Source: Escarpia spicata | Taxonomy: Eukaryota > Annelida > Polychaeta > Sabellida > Siboglinidae | NCBI GenBank assembly: GCA_963995525.1 | Contig: CAXEFP010000887.1 | Coordinates: 1,302,001 to 1,366,000, forward strand | Direction: 5' to 3' | DNA: 64,000 nt | Part shown: positions 30,574 to 46,268 of the stretch, in pieces | How the letters are laid out: the number at the start of each line of letters is the position of its first letter | Numbering within the stretch: position 1 is the first letter of the stretch | The notes under the pieces: model-generated | What the model was told of the DNA's origin: nothing | Database searches by the model: none | What the model saw: only the letters and a program-made list of their open reading frames with translations | Made by a program: the position numbers and the translations under genes

Positions 30574-32379
30574 ACACACATAATAAATAGACTGGGAATG
30601 AAACATTGTACTACTAACACACATAATACATAGACTGGGAATAAAACATTGTACTACTGACACACATAATACATAGACTGGGAGTAAAACATTGTTCAAC
30701 TGACACACATAATAAATAGACTGGGAATGAAATATTGTACTACTGACACACATAATAAATAGACTGGGAATGAAACATTGTACTACTGACACACATAATA
30801 CATAGACTGGGAATGAAACATTGTACAACTGACACACATAATACATAGACTGGGAATGAAACATTGTACAACTGACACACATAATAAATAGACTGGGAAT
30901 AAAACATTGTACTACTGACACACATAATAAATAGACTGGGAATAAAACATTGTACTACTGACACACATAATAAATAGACTGGGAATAAAACATTGCACTA
31001 CTGACACTGATGATAAATAGACTGGGAATAAAACATTGTACAACTAACACACATAATAAATAGACTGGGAATGAAATATTGTACTACTGACACACATAAT
31101 AAATAGACTGGGAATGAAACATTGTACAACTGACACACATAATAAATAGACTGGGAATGAAACATTGTACTACTAACACACATAATACATAGACTGGGAA
31201 TAAAACATTGTACTACTGACACACATAATAAATAGACCGGGAATAAAACATCGTACAACTGACACACATAATAAATAGACTGAGAATAAAACATTGTACA
31301 ACTGACACACATAATAAATAGACTGGGAATAAAACATTGTACAACTGACACACATAATAAACAGACTGGGAATAAAACATTGTACTACTGACACACATAA
31401 TACATAGACTGGGAATAAAACATTGTTCAACTGACACACATAATAAATAGACTGGGAATGAAATATTGTACTACTGACACACATAATAAATAGACTGGGA
31501 ATGAAACATTGTACTACTAACACACATAATACATAGACTGGGAATAAAACATTGTACTACTGACACACATAATACATAGACTGGGAGTAAAACATTGTTC
31601 AACTGACACACATAATAAATAGACTGGGAATGAAATATTGTACTACTGACACACATAATAAATAGACTGGGAATGAAACATTGTACTACTGACACACATA
31701 ATACATAGACTGGGAATGAAACATTGTACAACTGACACACATAATACATAGACTGGGAATGAAACATTGTACAACTGACACACATAATAAATAGACTGGG
31801 AATAAAACATTGTACTACTGACACACATAATAAATAGACTGGGAATAAAACATTGTACTACTGACACACATAATAAATAGACTGGGAATAAAACATTGCA
31901 CTACTGACACTGATGATAAATAGACTGGGAATAAAACATTGTACAACTAACACACATAATAAATAGACTGGGAATGAAATATTGTACTACTGACACACAT
32001 AATAAATAGACTGGGAATGAAACATTGTACAACTGACACACATAATAAATAGACTGGGAATGAAACATTGTACTACTAACACACATAATACATAGACTGG
32101 GAATAAAACATTGTACTACTGACACACATAATAAATAGACCGGGAATAAAACATCGTACAACTGACACACATAATAAATAGACTGAGAATAAAACATTGT
32201 ACAACTGACACACATAATAAATAGACTGGGAATAAAACATTGTACAACTGACACACATAATAAACAGACTGGGAATAAAACATTGTACTACTGACACACA
32301 TAATACATAGACTGGGAATAAAACATTGTTCAACTGACACACATAATAAATAGACTGGGAATGAAATATTGTACTACTG
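30574..32379. repeat. Adjacent 21-monomer tandem duplication (903 bp x 2), family B
   Basis: Units 30574-31476 and 31477-32379 abut and matched at every monomer compared; this is the best type example of family B. The order of marks is: ACTACTA tail, GGGAGTAAAAC with TTGTTC, AAATATTG, TTGCAC, ACACTGATG (31004 and 31907), AAATATTG, ACTACTA tail, ACCGGG/ATCG, CTGAGA, AAACAG, TTGTTC, AAATATTG. The right edge is set by the last base of the next monomer (CTACTA at 31519 against CTACTG at 32422). Confidence 0.9.
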
Positions 32380-34485
32380 ACACACATAATAAATAGACTG
32401 GGAATGAAACATTGTACTACTGACACACATAATACATAGACTGGGAATGAAACATTGTACAACTGACACACATAATACATAGACTGGGAATGAAACATTG
32501 TACAACTGACACACATAATAAATAGACTGGGAATGAAACATTGTACAACTGACACACATAATAAATAGACTGGGAATAAAACATTGTACAACTGACACAC
32601 ATAATAAATAGACTGGGAATAAAACATTGTACAACTGACACACATAATAAACAGACTGGGAATAAAACATTGTACTACTGACACACATAATACATAGACT
32701 GGGATTAAAACATTGTACAACTGACACACATAATAAATAGACTGGGAATGAAATATTGTACTACTGACACACATAATAAATAGACTGGGAATGAAACATT
32801 GTACTACTGACACACATAATACATAGACTGGGAATAAAACATTGTACAACTGACACACATAATACATAGACTGGGAATGAAACATTGTACAACTGACACA
32901 CATAATAAATAGACTGGGAATGAAACATTGTACAACTGACACACATAATAAATAGACTGGGAATAAAACATTGTACAACTGACACACATAATAAATAGAC
33001 TGGGAATAAAACATTGTACAACTAACACACATAATAAATAGACTGGGAATAAAACATTGTACAACTGACACACATAATAAATAGACTGGGAATAAAACAT
33101 TGTACAACTGACACACATAATACATAGACTGGGAATAAAACATTGTACTACTGACACACATAATACATAGACTGGGAATGAAACATTGTACTACTGACAC
33201 ACATAATAAATAGACTGGGAATGAAACATTGTACAACTGACACACATAATAAATAGACTGGGAATAAAACATTGTACTACTGACACACATAATAAATAGA
33301 CTGGGAATAAAACATTGTACTACTGACACACATAATAAATAGACTGGGAATAAAACATTGTACTACTGACACTGATGATAAATAGACTGGGAATAAAACA
33401 TTGTATAACTAACACACATAATAAATAGACTGGGAATAAAACATTGTACAACTGACACACATAATAAATAGACTGGGAATAAAACATTGTACAACTGACA
33501 CACATAATACATAGACTGGGAATAAAACATTGTACTACTGACACACATAATACATAGACTGGGAATGAAACATTGTACAACTGACACACATAATAAATAG
33601 ACTGGGAATGAAACATTGTACTACTGACACACATAATAAATAGACTGGGAATGAAACATTGTACAACTGACACTCATGATAAATAGACTGGGAATAAAAC
33701 ATTGTACTACTGACACACATAATAAGTAGACTGGGAATAAAACATTGTACAACTGACACACATAATACTTAGACTGGGAATAAAACATTGTACTACTGAC
33801 ACACATAATACATAGACTGGGAATGAAACATTGTACAACTGACACACATAATAAATAGACTGGGAATGAAACATTGTACTACTGACACACATAATAAATA
33901 GACTGGGAATGAAACATTGTACTACTAACACACATAATACATAGAGTGGGAATGAAACATTGTACAACTGACACACATAATAAATAGACTGGGAATGAAA
34001 CATTGTACAACTGACACTCATGATAAATAGACTGGGAATGAAACATTGTACTACTGACACACATAATAAATAGACTGGGAATAAAACATTGTACTACTGA
34101 CACTCATGATATATAGACTGCGAATAAAACATTGTACAACTGACACACATAATAAATAGACTGGGAATAAAACATTGTACTACTGACACACATAATAAAT
34201 AGACTGGGAATAAAACATTGTACTACTGACACTGATGATAAATAGACTGGGAATAAAACATTGTACAACTAACACACATAATAAATAGACTGGGAATAAA
34301 ACATTGTACAACTGACACACATAATAAATAGACTGGGAATAAAACATTGTACAACTGACACACATAATACATAGACTGGGAATAAAACATTGTACTACTG
34401 ACACACATAATACATAGACTGGGAATGAAACATTGTACAACTGACACACATAATAAATAGACTGGGAATGAAACATTGTACTACT
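31821..34485. repeat. 2.67-kb duplicon, partner of 27865-30529
   Basis: Second copy of the B-plus-A block. Its left end overlaps the second unit of the exact 21-monomer tandem at 31477-32379, and most of it (31950-34056) is also matched by 36508-38614. The segment therefore has at least three related copies in the window. Confidence 0.83.
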
Positions 34486-35002
34486 AACACACATAATACA
34501 TAGACTGGGAATAAAACATTGTACTACTGACACACATAATACATAGACTGGGAGTAAAACATTGTTCAACTGACACACATAATAAATAGACTGGGAATGA
34601 AATATTGTACTACTGACACACATAATAAATAGACTGGGAATTAAACATTGTACTACTGACACACATAATACATAGACTGGGAATGAAACATTGTACAACT
34701 GACACACATAATACATAGACTGGGAATGAAACATTGTACAACTGACACACATAATAAATAGACTGGGAATAAAACATTGTACTACTGACACACATAATAA
34801 ATAGACTGGGAATAAAACATTGTACTACTGACACACATAATAAATAGACTGGGAATAAAACATTGCACTACTGACACTGATGATAAATAGACTGGGAATA
34901 AAACATTGTACAACTAACACACATAATAAATAGACTGGGAATGAAATATTGTACTACTGACACACATAATAAATAGACTGGGAATGAAACATTGTACAAC
35001 TG

Positions 35003-35045
35003 ACACACATAATACATAGACTGAGAATAAAACATTGTACAACTG
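35003..35045. repeat. Chimeric monomer, ACATAG joined to CTGAGA
   Basis: The left half has C13 (ACATAG) and the right half has the A22 mark (ACTGAGA), a combination I saw only here. In other family B blocks these marks sit in different monomers with an ACCGGG/ATCG monomer between them. The block from 34874 correspondingly lacks ACCGGG. This fits an in-register deletion with both ends inside monomers, between positions 13 and 22. Confidence 0.7.
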
Positions 35046-36507
35046 ACACACATAATAAATAGACTGGGAATAAAACATTGTACAACTGACACACATAATA
35101 AACAGACTGGGAATAAAACATTGTACTACTGACACACATAATACATAGACTGGGAATAAAACATTGTTCAACTGACACACATAATAAATAGACTGGGAAT
35201 GAAATATTGTACTACTGACACACATAATAAATAGACTGGGAATGAAACATTGTACTACTAACACACATAATACATAGACTGGGAATAAAACATTGTACTA
35301 CTGACACACATAATACATAGACTGGGAGTAAAACATTGTTCAACTGACACACATAATAAATAGACTGGGAATGAAATATTGTACTACTGACACACATAAT
35401 AAATAGACTGGGAATGAAACATTGTACTACTGACACACATAATAAATAGACTGGGAATGAAACATTGTACTACTGACACACATAATACATAGACTGGGAA
35501 TGAAACATTGTACAACTGACACACATAATACATAGACTGGGAATGAAACATTGTACAACTGACACACATAATAAATAGACTGGGAATAAAACATTGTACT
35601 ACTGACACACATAATAAATAGACTGGGAATAAAACATTGTACTACTGACACACATAATAAATAGACTGGGAATAAAACATTGCACTACTGACACTGATGA
35701 TAAATAGACTGGGAATAAAACATTGTACAACTAACACACATAATAAATAGACTGGGAATGAAATATTGTACTACTGACACACATAATAAATAGACTGGGA
35801 ATGAAACATTGTACAACTGACACACATAATAAATAGACTGGGAATGAAACATTGTACTACTAACACACATAATACATAGACTGGGAATAAAACATTGTAC
35901 TACTGACACACATAATAAATAGACCGGGAATAAAACATCGTACAACTGACACACATAATAAATAGACTGAGAATAAAACATTGTACAACTGACACACATA
36001 ATAAATAGACTGGGAATAAAACATTGTACAACTGACACACATAATAAACAGACTGGGAATAAAACATTGTACTACTGACACACATAATACATAGACTGGG
36101 AATAAAACATTGTTCAACTGACACACATAATAAATAGACTGGGAATGAAATATTGTACTACTGACACACATAATAAATAGACTGGGAATGAAACATTGTA
36201 CTACTGACACACATAATACATAGACTGGGAATGAAACATTGTACAACTGACACACATAATACATAGACTGGGAATGAAACATTGTACAACTGACACACAT
36301 AATAAATAGACTGGGAATGAAACATTGTACAACTGACACACATAATAAATAGACTGGGAATAAAACATTGTACAACTGACACACATAATAAATAGACTGG
36401 GAATAAAACATTGTACAACTGACACACATAATAAACAGACTGGGAATAAAACATTGTACTACTGACACACATAATACATAGACTGGGAATAAAACATTGT
36501 ACAACTG

Positions 36508-38614
36508 ACACACATAATAAATAGACTGGGAATGAAATATTGTACTACTGACACACATAATAAATAGACTGGGAATGAAACATTGTACAACTGACACACA
36601 TAATAAATAGACTGGGAATGAAACATTGTACTACTAACACACATAATACATAGACTGGGAATAAAACATTGTACTACTGACACACATAATAAATAGACCG
36701 GGAATAAAACATCGTACAACTGACACACATAATAAATAGACTGAGAATAAAACATTGTACAACTGACACACATAATAAATAGACTGGGAATAAAACATTG
36801 TACAACTGACACACATAATAAACAGACTGGGAATAAAACATTGTACTACTGACACACATAATACATAGACTGGGAATAAAACATTGTTCAACTGACACAC
36901 ATAATAAATAGACTGGGAATGAAATATTGTACTACTGACACACATAATAAATAGACTGGGAATGAAACATTGTACTACTGACACACATAATACATAGACT
37001 GGGAATGAAACATTGTACAACTGACACACATAATACATAGACTGGGAATGAAACATTGTACAACTGACACACATAATAAATAGACTGGGAATGAAACATT
37101 GTACAACTGACACACATAATAAATAGACTGGGAATAAAACATTGTACAACTGACACACATAATAAATAGACTGGGAATAAAACATTGTACAACTGACACA
37201 CATAATAAACAGACTGGGAATAAAACATTGTACTACTGACACACATAATACATAGACTGGGAATAAAACATTGTACAACTGACACACATAATAAATAGAC
37301 TGGGAATGAAATATTGTACTACTGACACACATAATAAATAGACTGGGAATGAAACATTGTACTACTGACACCCATAATACATAGACTGGGAATGAAACAT
37401 TGTACAACTGACACACATAATACATAGACTGGGAATGAAACATTGTACAACTGACACACATAATAAATAGACTGGGAATGAAACATTGTACAACTGACAC
37501 ACATAATAAATAGACTGGGAATAAAACATTGTACAACTGACACACATAATAAATAGACTGGGAATAAAACATTGTACAACTAACACACATAATAAATAGA
37601 CTGGGAATAAAACATTGTACAACTGACACACATAATAAATAGACTGGGAATAAAACATTGTACAACTGACACACATAATACATAGACTGGGAATAAAACA
37701 TTGTACTACTGACACACATAATACATAGACTGGGAATGAAACATTGTACTACTGACACACATAATAAATAGACTGGGAATGAAACATTGTACAACTGACA
37801 CACATAATAAATAGACTGGGAATAAAACATTGTACTACTGACACACATAATAAATAGACTGGGAATAAAACATTGTACTACTGACACACATAATAAATAG
37901 ACTGGGAATAAAACATTGTACTACTGACACTGATGATAAATAGACTGGGAATAAAACATTGTACAACTAACACACATAATAAATAGACTGGGAATAAAAC
38001 ATTGTACAACTGACACACATAATAAATAGACTGGGAATAAAACATTGTACAACTGACACACATAATACATAGACTGGGAATAAAACATTGTACTACTGAC
38101 ACACATAATACATAGACTGGGAATGAAACATTGTACAACTGACACACATAATAAATAGACTGGGAATGAAACATTGTACTACTGACACACATAATAAATA
38201 GACTGGGAATGAAACATTGTACAACTGACACTCATGATAAATAGACTGGGAATAAAACATTGTACTACTGACACACATAATAAGTAGACTGGGAATAAAA
38301 CATTGTACAACTGACACACATAATACTTAGACTGGGAATAAAACATTGTACTACTGACACACATAATACATAGACTGGGAATGAAACATTGTACAACTGA
38401 CACACATAATAAATAGACTGGGAATGAAACATTGTACTACTGACACACATAATAAATAGACTGGGAATGAAACATTGTACTACTAACACACATAATACAT
38501 AGAGTGGGAATGAAACATTGTACAACTGACATACATAATAAATAGACTGGGAATGAAACATTGTACAACTGACACTCATGATAAATAGACTGGGAATGAA
38601 ACATTGTACTACTG
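36508..38614. repeat. 49-monomer segment, partner of 31950-34056
   Basis: The order matches 31950-34056 at a 106-monomer (4,558-bp) offset, from an AAATATTG monomer through ACCGGG, CTGAGA, AAACAG and TTGTTC into family A marks AAGTAG, ACTTAG and AGAGTGGG. New marks not in the partner are CACCCATAAT near 37370 and GACATACATAAT near 38529. These recur further right and date the later spread. Confidence 0.82.
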
Positions 38615-39302
38615 ACACACATAATAAATAGACTGGGAATGAAACATTGTACTACTGACACCCATAATACATAGACTGGGAATGAAACATTGTACAACTG
38701 ACACACATAATACATAGACTGGGAATGAAACATTGTACAACTGACACACATAATAAATAGACTGGGAATGAAACATTGTACAACTGACACACATAATAAA
38801 TAGACTGGGAATAAAACATTGTACAACTGACACACATAATAAATAGACTGGGAATAAAACATTGTACAACTAACACACATAATAAATAGACTGGGAATAA
38901 AACATTGTACAACTGACACACATAATAAATAGACTGGGAATAAAACATTGTACTACTGACACACATAATAAATAGACTGGGAATAAAACATTGTACTACT
39001 GACACTGATGATAAATAGACTGGGAATAAAACATTGTACAACTAACACACATAATAAATAGACTGGGAATAAAACATTGTACAACTGACACACATAATAA
39101 ATAGACTGGGAATAAAACATTGTACAACTGACACACATAATACATAGACTGGGAATAAAACATTGTACTACTGACACACATAATACATAGACTGGGAATG
39201 AAACATTGTACAACTGACACACATAATAAATAGACTGGGAATGAAACATTGTACTACTGACACACATAATAAATAGACTGGGAATGAAACATTGTACAAC
39301 TG
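36723..39302. repeat. 2.58-kb duplicon, partner of 39604-42183
   Basis: Sixty monomers match at a 67-monomer (2,881-bp) offset. Shared marks include CACCCATAAT (37370/40251 and 38658/41539) and GACATACATAAT (about 38529/41410). The one difference noticed is ACACAAATAAT at 42141 in the partner. The copy begins at a CTGAGA monomer, and another CTGAGA monomer follows its end at 39303. The 301 bp between the copies is a short family B piece. Confidence 0.84.
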
Positions 39303-39603
39303 ACACACATAATAAATAGACTGAGAATAAAACATTGTACAACTGACACACATAATAAATAGACTGGGAATAAAACATTGTACAACTGACACACATAATA
39401 AACAGACTGGGAATAAAACATTGTACTACTGACACACATAATACATAGACTGGGAATAAAACATTGTTCAACTGACACACATAATAAATAGACTGGGAAT
39501 GAAATATTGTACTACTGACACACATAATAAATAGACTGGGAATGAAACATTGTACTACTGACACACATAATACATAGACTGGGAATGAAACATTGTACAA
39601 CTA

Positions 39604-42183
39604 ACACACATAATAAATAGACTGAGAATAAAACATTGTACAACTGACACACATAATAAATAGACTGGGAATAAAACATTGTACAACTGACACACATAAT
39701 AAACAGACTGGGAATAAAACATTGTACTACTGACACACATAATACATAGACTGGGAATAAAACATTGTTCAACTGACACACATAATAAATAGACTGGGAA
39801 TGAAATATTGTACTACTGACACACATAATAAATAGACTGGGAATGAAACATTGTACTACTGACACACATAATACATAGACTGGGAATGAAACATTGTACA
39901 ACTGACACACATAATACATAGACTGGGAATGAAACATTGTACAACTGACACACATAATAAATAGACTGGGAATGAAACATTGTACAACTGACACACATAA
40001 TAAATAGACTGGGAATAAAACATTGTACAACTGACACACATAATAAATAGACTGGGAATAAAACATTGTACAACTGACACACATAATAAACAGACTGGGA
40101 ATAAAACATTGTACTACTGACACACATAATACATAGACTGGGAATAAAACATTGTACAACTGACACACATAATAAATAGACTGGGAATGAAATATTGTAC
40201 TACTGACACACATAATAAATAGACTGGGAATGAAACATTGTACTACTGACACCCATAATACATAGACTGGGAATGAAACATTGTACAACTGACACACATA
40301 ATACATAGACTGGGAATGAAACATTGTACAACTGACACACATAATAAATAGACTGGGAATGAAACATTGTACAACTGACACACATAATAAATAGACTGGG
40401 AATAAAACATTGTACAACTGACACACATAATAAATAGACTGGGAATAAAACATTGTACAACTAACACACATAATAAATAGACTGGGAATAAAACATTGTA
40501 CAACTGACACACATAATAAATAGACTGGGAATAAAACATTGTACAACTGACACACATAATACATAGACTGGGAATAAAACATTGTACTACTGACACACAT
40601 AATACATAGACTGGGAATGAAACATTGTACTACTGACACACATAATAAATAGACTGGGAATGAAACATTGTACAACTGACACACATAATAAATAGACTGG
40701 GAATAAAACATTGTACTACTGACACACATAATAAATAGACTGGGAATAAAACATTGTACTACTGACACACATAATAAATAGACTGGGAATAAAACATTGT
40801 ACTACTGACACTGATGATAAATAGACTGGGAATAAAACATTGTACAACTAACACACATAATAAATAGACTGGGAATAAAACATTGTACAACTGACACACA
40901 TAATAAATAGACTGGGAATAAAACATTGTACAACTGACACACATAATACATAGACTGGGAATAAAACATTGTACTACTGACACACATAATACATAGACTG
41001 GGAATGAAACATTGTACAACTGACACACATAATAAATAGACTGGGAATGAAACATTGTACTACTGACACACATAATAAATAGACTGGGAATGAAACATTG
41101 TACAACTGACACTCATGATAAATAGACTGGGAATAAAACATTGTACTACTGACACACATAATAAGTAGACTGGGAATAAAACATTGTACAACTGACACAC
41201 ATAATACTTAGACTGGGAATAAAACATTGTACTACTGACACACATAATACATAGACTGGGAATGAAACATTGTACAACTGACACACATAATAAATAGACT
41301 GGGAATGAAACATTGTACTACTGACACACATAATAAATAGACTGGGAATGAAACATTGTACTACTAACACACATAATACATAGAGTGGGAATGAAACATT
41401 GTACAACTGACATACATAATAAATAGACTGGGAATGAAACATTGTACAACTGACACTCATGATAAATAGACTGGGAATGAAACATTGTACTACTGACACA
41501 CATAATAAATAGACTGGGAATGAAACATTGTACTACTGACACCCATAATACATAGACTGGGAATGAAACATTGTACAACTGACACACATAATACATAGAC
41601 TGGGAATGAAACATTGTACAACTGACACACATAATAAATAGACTGGGAATGAAACATTGTACAACTGACACACATAATAAATAGACTGGGAATAAAACAT
41701 TGTACAACTGACACACATAATAAATAGACTGGGAATAAAACATTGTACAACTAACACACATAATAAATAGACTGGGAATAAAACATTGTACAACTGACAC
41801 ACATAATAAATAGACTGGGAATAAAACATTGTACTACTGACACACATAATAAATAGACTGGGAATAAAACATTGTACTACTGACACTGATGATAAATAGA
41901 CTGGGAATAAAACATTGTACAACTAACACACATAATAAATAGACTGGGAATAAAACATTGTACAACTGACACACATAATAAATAGACTGGGAATAAAACA
42001 TTGTACAACTGACACACATAATACATAGACTGGGAATAAAACATTGTACTACTGACACACATAATACATAGACTGGGAATGAAACATTGTACAACTGACA
42101 CACATAATAAATAGACTGGGAATGAAACATTGTACTACTGACACAAATAATAAATAGACTGGGAATGAAACATTGTACAACTG
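39604..42183. repeat. 2.58-kb duplicon, partner of 36723-39302
   Basis: Second member of the 67-monomer-offset pair. It is preceded at 39561 by a monomer with the uncommon combination C13, G27 and CAACTA tail, which is the likely junction left by the exchange. Its right part overlaps the start of the 58-monomer tandem duplication. Confidence 0.83.
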
Positions 42184-45100
42184 ACACTCATGATAAATAG
42201 ACTGGGAATAAAACATTGTACTACTGACACACATAATAAGTAGACTGGGAATAAAACATTGTACAACTGACACACATAATACTTAGACTGGGAATAAAAC
42301 ATTGTACTACTGACACACATAATACATAGACTGGGAATGAAACATTGTACAACTGACACACATAATAAATAGACTGGGAATGAAACATTGTACTACTGAC
42401 ACACATAATAAATAGACTGGGAATGAAACATTGTACTACTAACACACATAATACATAGAGTGGGAATGAAACATTGTACAACTGACATACATAATAAATA
42501 GACTGGGAATGAAACATTGTACAACTGACACTCATGATAAATAGACTGGGAATGAAACATTGTACTACTGACACACATAATAAATAGACTGGGAATAAAA
42601 CATTGTACTACTGACACTCATGATATATAGACTGCGAATAAAACATTGTACAACTGACACACATAATAAATAGACTGGGAATAAAACATTGTACTACTGA
42701 CACACATAATAAATAGACTGGGAATAAAACATTGTACTACTGACACTGATGATAAATAGACTGGGAATAAAACATTGTACAACTAACACACATAATAAAT
42801 AGACTGGGAATAAAACATTGTACAACTGACACACATAATAAATAGACTGGGAATAAAACATTGTACAACTGACACACATAATACATAGACTGGGAATAAA
42901 ACATTGTACTACTGACACACATAATACATAGACTGGGAATGAAACATTGTACAACTGACACACATAATAAATAGACTGGGAATGAAACATTGTACTACTG
43001 ACACACATAATAAATAGACTGGGAATGAAACATTGTACAACTGACACACATAATAAATAGACTGGGAATGAAACATTGTACTACTAACACACATAATACA
43101 TAGACTGGGAATAAAACATTGTACTACTGACACACATAATACATAGACTGGGAGTAAAACATTGTTCAACTGACACACATAATAAATAGACTGGGAATGA
43201 AATATTGTACTACTGACACACATAATAAATAGACTGGGAATGAAACATTGTACTACTGACACACATAATACATAGACTGGGAATGAAACATTGTACAACT
43301 GACACACATAATACATAGACTGGGAATGAAACATTGTACAACTGACACACATAATAAATAGACTGGGAATGAAACATTGTACAACTGACACACATAATAA
43401 ATAGACTGGGAATAAAACATTGTACAACTGACACACATAATAAATAGACTGGGAATAAAACATTGTACTACTGACACACATAATAAATAGACTGGGAATG
43501 AAACATTGTACAACTGACACACATAATAAATAGATTGGGAATAAAACATTGTACTACTGACACACATAATACATAGACTGGGATTAAAACATTGTACAAC
43601 TGACACGCATAATAAATAGACTGGGAATAAAACATTGTACTACTGACACTCATGATAAATAGATTGGGAATAAAACATTGTACAACTGACACACATAATA
43701 AATAGACTGGGAATAAAACATTGTACAACTGACACACATAATAAATAGACTGGGAATAAAACATTGTACAACTGACACACATAATATATAGACTGGGAAT
43801 GAAACATTGTACTACTGACACACATAATAAATAGACTGGGAATGAAACATTGTACTACTAACACACATAATACATAGAGTGGGAATGAAACATTGTACAA
43901 CTGACATACATAATAAATAGACTGGGAATGAAACATTGTACAACTGACACTCATGATAAATAGACTGGGAATGAAACATTGTACTACTGACACACATAAT
44001 AAATAGACTGGGAATGAAACATTGTACTACTGACACCCATAATACATAGACTGGGAATGAAACATTGTACAACTGACACACATAATACATAGACTGGGAA
44101 TGAAACATTGTACAACTGACACACATAATAAATAGACTGGGAATGAAACATTGTACAACTGACACACATAATAAATAGACTGGGAATAAAACATTGTACA
44201 ACTGACACACATAATAAATAGACTGGGAATAAAACATTGTACAACTAACACACATAATAAATAGACTGGGAATAAAACATTGTACAACTGACACACATAA
44301 TAAATAGACTGGGAATAAAACATTGTACTACTGACACACATAATAAATAGACTGGGAATAAAACATTGTACTACTGACACTGATGATAAATAGACTGGGA
44401 ATAAAACATTGTACAACTAACACACATAATAAATAGACTGGGAATAAAACATTGTACAACTGACACACATAATAAATAGACTGGGAATAAAACATTGTAC
44501 AACTGACACACATAATACATAGACTGGGAATAAAACATTGTACTACTGACACACATAATACATAGACTGGGAATGAAACATTGTACAACTGACACACATA
44601 ATAAATAGACTGGGAATGAAACATTGTACTACTGACACACATAATAAATAGACTGGGAATGAAACATTGTACAACTGACACTCATGATAAATAGACTGGG
44701 AATAAAACATTGTACTACTGACACACATAATAAGTAGACTGGGAATAAAACATTGTACAACTGACACACATAATACTTAGACTGGGAATAAAACATTGTA
44801 CTACTGACACACATAATACATAGACTGGGAATGAAACATTGTACAACTGACACACATAATAAATAGACTGGGAATGAAACATTGTACTACTGACACACAT
44901 AATAAATAGACTGGGAATGAAACATTGTACTACTAACACACATAATACATAGAGTGGGAATGAAACATTGTACAACTGACATACATAATAAATAGACTGG
45001 GAATGAAACATTGTACAACTGACACTCATGATAAATAGACTGGGAATGAAACATTGTACTACTGACACACATAATAAATAGACTGGGAATAAAACATTGT

Positions 45101-46268
45101 ACTACTGACACTCATGATATATAGACTGCGAATAAAACATTGTACAACTGACACACATAATAAATAGACTGGGAATAAAACATTGTACTACTGACACACA
45201 TAATAAATAGACTGGGAATAAAACATTGTACTACTGACACTGATGATAAATAGACTGGGAATAAAACATTGTACAACTAACACACATAATAAATAGACTG
45301 GGAATAAAACATTGTACAACTGACACACATAATAAATAGACTGGGAATAAAACATTGTACAACTGACACACATAATACATAGACTGGGAATAAAACATTG
45401 TACTACTGACACACATAATACATAGACTGGGAATGAAACATTGTACAACTGACACACATAATAAATAGACTGGGAATGAAACATTGTACTACTGACACAC
45501 ATAATAAATAGACTGGGAATGAAACATTGTACAACTGACACACATAATAAATAGACTGGGAATGAAACATTGTACTACTAACACACATAATACATAGACT
45601 GGGAATAAAACATTGTACTACTGACACACATAATACATAGACTGGGAGTAAAACATTGTTCAACTGACACACATAATAAATAGACTGGGAATGAAATATT
45701 GTACTACTGACACACATAATAAATAGACTGGGAATGAAACATTGTACTACTGACACACATAATACATAGACTGGGAATGAAACATTGTACAACTGACACA
45801 CATAATACATAGACTGGGAATGAAACATTGTACAACTGACACACATAATAAATAGACTGGGAATGAAACATTGTACAACTGACACACATAATAAATAGAC
45901 TGGGAATAAAACATTGTACAACTGACACACATAATAAATAGACTGGGAATAAAACATTGTACTACTGACACACATAATAAATAGACTGGGAATGAAACAT
46001 TGTACAACTGACACACATAATAAATAGATTGGGAATAAAACATTGTACTACTGACACACATAATACATAGACTGGGATTAAAACATTGTACAACTGACAC
46101 GCATAATAAATAGACTGGGAATAAAACATTGTACTACTGACACTCATGATAAATAGATTGGGAATAAAACATTGTACAACTGACACACATAATAAATAGA
46201 CTGGGAATAAAACATTGTACAACTGACACACATAATAAATAGACTGGGAATAAAACATTGTACAACTG
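41281..46268. repeat. 58-monomer tandem duplication (2,494-bp units)
   Basis: Units 41281-43774 and 43775-46268 are nearly identical over about 2.46 kb. Corresponding marks include CACCCATAAT, GACATACATAAT, ACACTGATG (41883/44377, 42743/45237), GGATTAAAAC (about 43573/46067) and CACGCATAAT (about 43605/46099). The only difference noticed is ACACAAATAAT at 42141. The breakpoint lies inside the chimeric monomer at 43775-43817. This is one of the longest and youngest-looking duplications here. Confidence 0.87.
43775..43817. repeat. Chimeric monomer marking an exchange breakpoint
   Basis: This monomer has T13 (ATATAG) in its left part and G27 with a TACTACTG tail in its right part. Elsewhere ATATAG monomers of this context carry A27 (for example 20823, 25199, 46269). 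Sequence to its left follows the context of 46269, and sequence to its right follows the context of 41281. The simplest reading is that the strand exchange creating the 58-monomer duplication happened inside this monomer, between positions 14 and 27. Confidence 0.75.
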
